DNA of 64,000 nt from UBA4408 sp002389785 (GTDB taxonomy: Bacteria; Bacteroidota; Bacteroidia; UBA4408): NCBI GenBank assembly GCA_035438985.1, contig DAORJK010000003.1, positions 1 through 64,000 of the forward strand, in the 5' to 3' direction. This document shows, piece after piece, positions 61,514 to 64,000 of the stretch (the stretch's first letter is position 1; the number at the start of each line of letters is the position of its first letter). Made by a program: the position numbers and the translations under genes. A model generated the notes under the pieces. The model had not been told where the DNA came from and did not search any database. It was given only the letters and a program-made list of their open reading frames with translations.

Positions 61514-63061
61514 TTAATGTTGGGCCTTTTCTTCCACTATGGCTTGAAATGACTGTATTTGCAAACGACTTTCGGCCCAGGATATGAAATCAAAATATTC
61601 AAATGCTGTTTTTTCGAAAGTATCGTTTTGAAGTTTTTTCATTTCATCGCGTAAGCGCTTGTAGTGTTTTTGCTGTTCTTCGCGGTTTTTGGTTTTCATT
61701 ATTTTACTGATGAAATCCAGAAAGAGGTTTTCAAATTTATACACTCTTTGCCTTGAATTTAGGTAGCGATGTGTAGATTTAAAAGCATAAGGAATTAAAT
61801 CGTGGTGTTTTAATTCGATGTGAATAATAAGGTTAAGCAATTGAGTGAAACAATGTATGTCCTTGCTTTCATCAATTTCTGTATCATTCAGCAATTTATT
61901 AGTCCATCGCAATGCTTGTGTATATTTTTCTGCACCAAAGCAAACTACGGCTATGTTGAAATAAAAATAAGAGCGCCGTACTTTATTGATTTTTCCGGCA
62001 TATTTATCAATTCCTTCTTCAATTTTGGGAATTAATTTCAAGGCCTTTTCAAATTCACCTGTTTGAGCATACAAGGTAAGTTCCAAACTGTAGGCACTCG
62101 AAAAGAGCTTTACTTCTAAATCTTCGTTTTTGTTGGTTTCGAGTGTGTGTGGAATAGCCCTTAATTTTGCTAAATAAAACAACACTTCGGGATACTTTTT
62201 TAACTGACTTGCCACATAAATTATATTCGTAAGTACCGAAAAATAAATGTTTGGTTCTTCTTTGAAAATAAAGGTAGTAGACTCAATTAACAAAACGTTT
62301 TGATGCAAAAAACGGTAGCTGCTTTTATAATCGCCGATTCCAAAATAATAAGCAGAATAAATGTGGTTGCTTAAATACTTTGTTGCAGTTGTAAGTTCAC
62401 TTTCGGGAATCTTTAGCAAGGTGGTATCAATTATGCGTTTAAATTTTTCAATTTCGTGTTGACTTCTTGCTTTGCCTTCCTTGTTTAACAACTGAAAAAA
62501 ACGACTTTTAATATTCCAAAACTCTTTGTGAATTTTTATTTTATTAATCACCAATTTGTCTTGTTCCAATATTTGCTTAATGTCGTCTTCCGATTTTCCT
62601 GAATAATTATCCTTTTCAATCAGCTCCTTTTCCCAACGATAAATGTCGAGCAGTGCTATGTGCTTTTCATACTTGGTAGCTAATTTTTTTGCGCTTATCA
62701 AAATGCGTGAACATTGTTCGTACAAGGTTTTCTTAAAAAGTATTTCGGCATAGTGCAACATGTTTTTAAGCTGCGAATCAATGCTGCTTTCGCTGTTGTA
62801 GGCATCCAAACTTCTTAAAATGGCATCGTACAGGCGGCTTTTAGCGATGCTGAATTGTCGAATAAAAATTTCCTTTTTAAACTGCTTTAGCAAAACTGCT
62901 TCATCGTATACCTTCTGTTTGTCAATGGCATCAAAGAGTTTTACATAATTATTTTGTTCTCCAATGATGTGTCGCGAGGAATACAGTTTGAAATATCGCT
63001 TCTCGGGCTTTGATAGCGAATGAATAAGCTGGTGCAAATTTTCAGAAACTTTTACAGACAT
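61514..63061 (-). CDS. Hypothetical alpha-helical (TPR-like) protein
   Basis: This 515-aa protein has no signal peptide or membrane helix. It is almost wholly helical, with TPR-like stretches (for example YEQCSRILISAKKLATKYEKHIALLDIYRWEKELI, cited by its start and end). The N-terminus SVKVSENLHQLIHSLSKPEKRYFKLY is typical of a Bacteroidota-only family I cannot name. A cytoplasmic scaffold role is possible but not shown. It is 85 bp upstream of porZ on the same strand. A TAACTTTG box is 60 nt upstream. Confidence 0.75.
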   Translation of the reverse strand: MSVKVSENLHQLIHSLSKPEKRYFKLYSSRHIIGEQNNYVKLFDAIDKQKVYDEAVLLKQFKKEIFIRQFSIAKSRLYDAILRSLDAYNSESSIDSQLKNMLHYAEILFKKTLYEQCSRILISAKKLATKYEKHIALLDIYRWEKELIEKDNYSGKSEDDIKQILEQDKLVINKIKIHKEFWNIKSRFFQLLNKEGKARSQHEIEKFKRIIDTTLLKIPESELTTATKYLSNHIYSAYYFGIGDYKSSYRFLHQNVLLIESTTFIFKEEPNIYFSVLTNIIYVASQLKKYPEVLFYLAKLRAIPHTLETNKNEDLEVKLFSSAYSLELTLYAQTGEFEKALKLIPKIEEGIDKYAGKINKVRRSYFYFNIAVVCFGAEKYTQALRWTNKLLNDTEIDESKDIHCFTQLLNLIIHIELKHHDLIPYAFKSTHRYLNSRQRVYKFENLFLDFISKIMKTKNREEQQKHYKRLRDEMKKLQNDTFEKTAFEYFDFISWAESRLQIQSFQAIVEEKAQH

Positions 63062-63454
63062 GTAATTTATTTTTAGAACGGTAGGGTTTAAACTTCTCTA
63101 TATATCAGTATTAATGCGCTGCAAAGTTACGCCTAAGGTTTCAAATGCTTGCTTAGACATGTATGTTTTTTCGCAAAGTAGGAAATGGCTTTGACTTGTA
63201 TAAAAAGCACTTTTTAAAATTCACCTCAATAGCTCTGAATACAAGCAAAGCACTCATTTTAGCGATCCATCAAATACAGTTAGACTTGTATAGATGCGCT
63301 AAATTTTGTTGGAAAATCAAGACTTGTAGCGGCTAATTTTACAGAAAAGGAGGGAGAAATATACGCCTTTCCGGTTTTATTAAATCGTTTAAAAGTACTG
63401 TTAAATAGGCGATTTAAGCAAAATTATAAAAAATTAGAACTAAAAATTATACAC
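63062..63454. other. 393-bp divergent intergenic region with GACTTGTA repeats
   Basis: No gene is visible. It contains a -7 box for the minus gene (63122-63129). It also has spaced copies of a GACTTGTA motif at 63193, 63284 and 63321, an imperfect copy (AGACATGTAT) at 63155 and an inverted TACAAGC at 63241. Confidence 0.5.
63122..63129 (-). promoter_or_regulatory. -7 box TAACTTTG of the 61514 gene
   Basis: TAACTTTG on the minus strand matches TAnnTTTG and lies 60 nt before the start codon at 63061. No -33 element at the normal distance. Confidence 0.5.
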
Positions 63455-64000
63455 ATGAAAACAAAAGCTACACTAAAAACACCGGTACTTTTACTACTGG
63501 TAATTTGCTTTTTACGCGTTAGTGCGAGAGAAAATGTAGGTCAAAAAAACACTGCAATACCTCCACCAACTGCTAAATTAACTGCTGCCTGCTCACAAAG
63601 CGGTTCGCGCATCGATTTAGACATCAATAACGTACGCACCAAAATTTTGGGCGGGGGCGATATGTGGTGGGATTTAACCGACCCGAAGTATGAAATCCCA
63701 AAAGATTCGAAAAAGCATTCCTTATTTGCCGGTTCATTATGGATTGGAGGTTTATCGCAAGGCTCAAATTTAAAGGTTGCTGCAATGACCTATCGTCAAA
63801 CAGGAAACGATTTTTGGCCCGGTCCTTTAGATAAGAGCAATGCCTCGATAGAATCGCAGGTTTGTGCTCAATACGACCGACACTATTTGATTACACGAAA
63901 AGAAGTGGAAGAATTTAGAGCAAATTTTGAGGCACTTGGAAGCAGCGCCGTTGTTCCCGCTTCAATTGAAGGTTGGCCGGCCTTTGACAGATATGGAAAT
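63455..64000 (+). CDS. Secreted protein, T9SS-cargo type, partial (N-terminal 182 residues)
   Basis: ATG 63455 opens a frame that is still open at the window end. It has a signal peptide (MKTKATLKTPVLLLLVICFLRVSA) and then a region typical of a family of large Bacteroidota secreted proteins: LDINNVRTKILGGGDMWWDL, KHSLFAGSLWIGGLSQ, VAAMTYRQTGNDFWPGPL and DRHYLITRKEVEEF. Members usually end in T9SS sorting domains, but the end is not in view. Function unknown. Confidence 0.82.
   Translation, partial: MKTKATLKTPVLLLLVICFLRVSARENVGQKNTAIPPPTAKLTAACSQSGSRIDLDINNVRTKILGGGDMWWDLTDPKYEIPKDSKKHSLFAGSLWIGGLSQGSNLKVAAMTYRQTGNDFWPGPLDKSNASIESQVCAQYDRHYLITRKEVEEFRANFEALGSSAVVPASIEGWPAFDRYGN

Noticed and set aside
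63155..63328. CRISPR array or replication-origin iterons
   Set aside because: Repeats are only about 8 bp, irregular and partly inverted; there are no spacers of constant length and no cas or dnaA/rep genes nearby.

Overview
The window is an AT-rich chromosomal segment of a member of the Bacteroidota. The evidence is many secreted proteins with type IX secretion (T9SS) C-terminal sorting domains, TAnnTTTG (-7) promoter boxes, no Shine-Dalgarno sequences, SusC-like TonB receptors with carboxypeptidase-regulatory-like N-domains, and an atpBEFHAG cluster lacking atpD/atpC. I cannot name the species. I found no tRNA, rRNA, CRISPR array, transposase or prophage.

Layout. (1) 1-15023: a giant secreted protein of at least 3191 residues on the minus strand that runs off the left edge, a smaller T9SS cargo gene, a beta-propeller sensor histidine kinase and a LuxR/NarL-type response regulator. 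Four palindromes of the type CCCCTAATATTAGGGG lie in the three intergenic gaps here. (2) 15030-26317: housekeeping genes, namely an AsmA-like/GT51 transglycosylase, a DUF4296-like lipoprotein, an alpha/beta hydrolase, a bestrophin, aminopeptidase P, sdhCAB, an Lrp/AsnC regulator and a LuxE-like acyl-protein synthetase. (3) 26333-36175: a PuuD-like urate hydroxylase, CoA-transferase subunits split by a T9SS cargo gene, an EamA transporter/Wzz/O-antigen-ligase operon, and a T9SS esterase-like protein without its serine nucleophile. (4) 36304-44683: a TonB receptor and the ATP synthase operon, with a strong terminator hairpin between atpE and atpF. (5) 44777-51780: three T9SS proteins including a CotH-kinase/lamin-tail protein, then ribF and an ArsC/Spx-like protein. 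(6) 51889-58299: a YbhN-like flippase family protein, then a probable copper module (cysteine-pair protein, TonB receptor, CxxC heavy-metal protein) ending in a secreted lysyl-oxidase homologue. (7) 58372-64000: recO, porZ, a TPR-like protein and the start of another T9SS-type protein.

Two systems stand out. First, the palindromes beside the two-component genes sit exactly 31.5 bp (centre to first base) from perfect TAnnTTTG boxes in front of the response regulator and the small cargo gene, and from weaker boxes in front of the giant gene. This suggests an autoregulated local regulon controlling a giant surface protein. Second, the lysyl-oxidase homologue keeps the copper histidines and the Lys/Tyr pair expected to form the LTQ cofactor. 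It follows a metal-binding protein and a TonB receptor with short gaps, which suggests dedicated copper supply to a secreted cross-linking oxidase.
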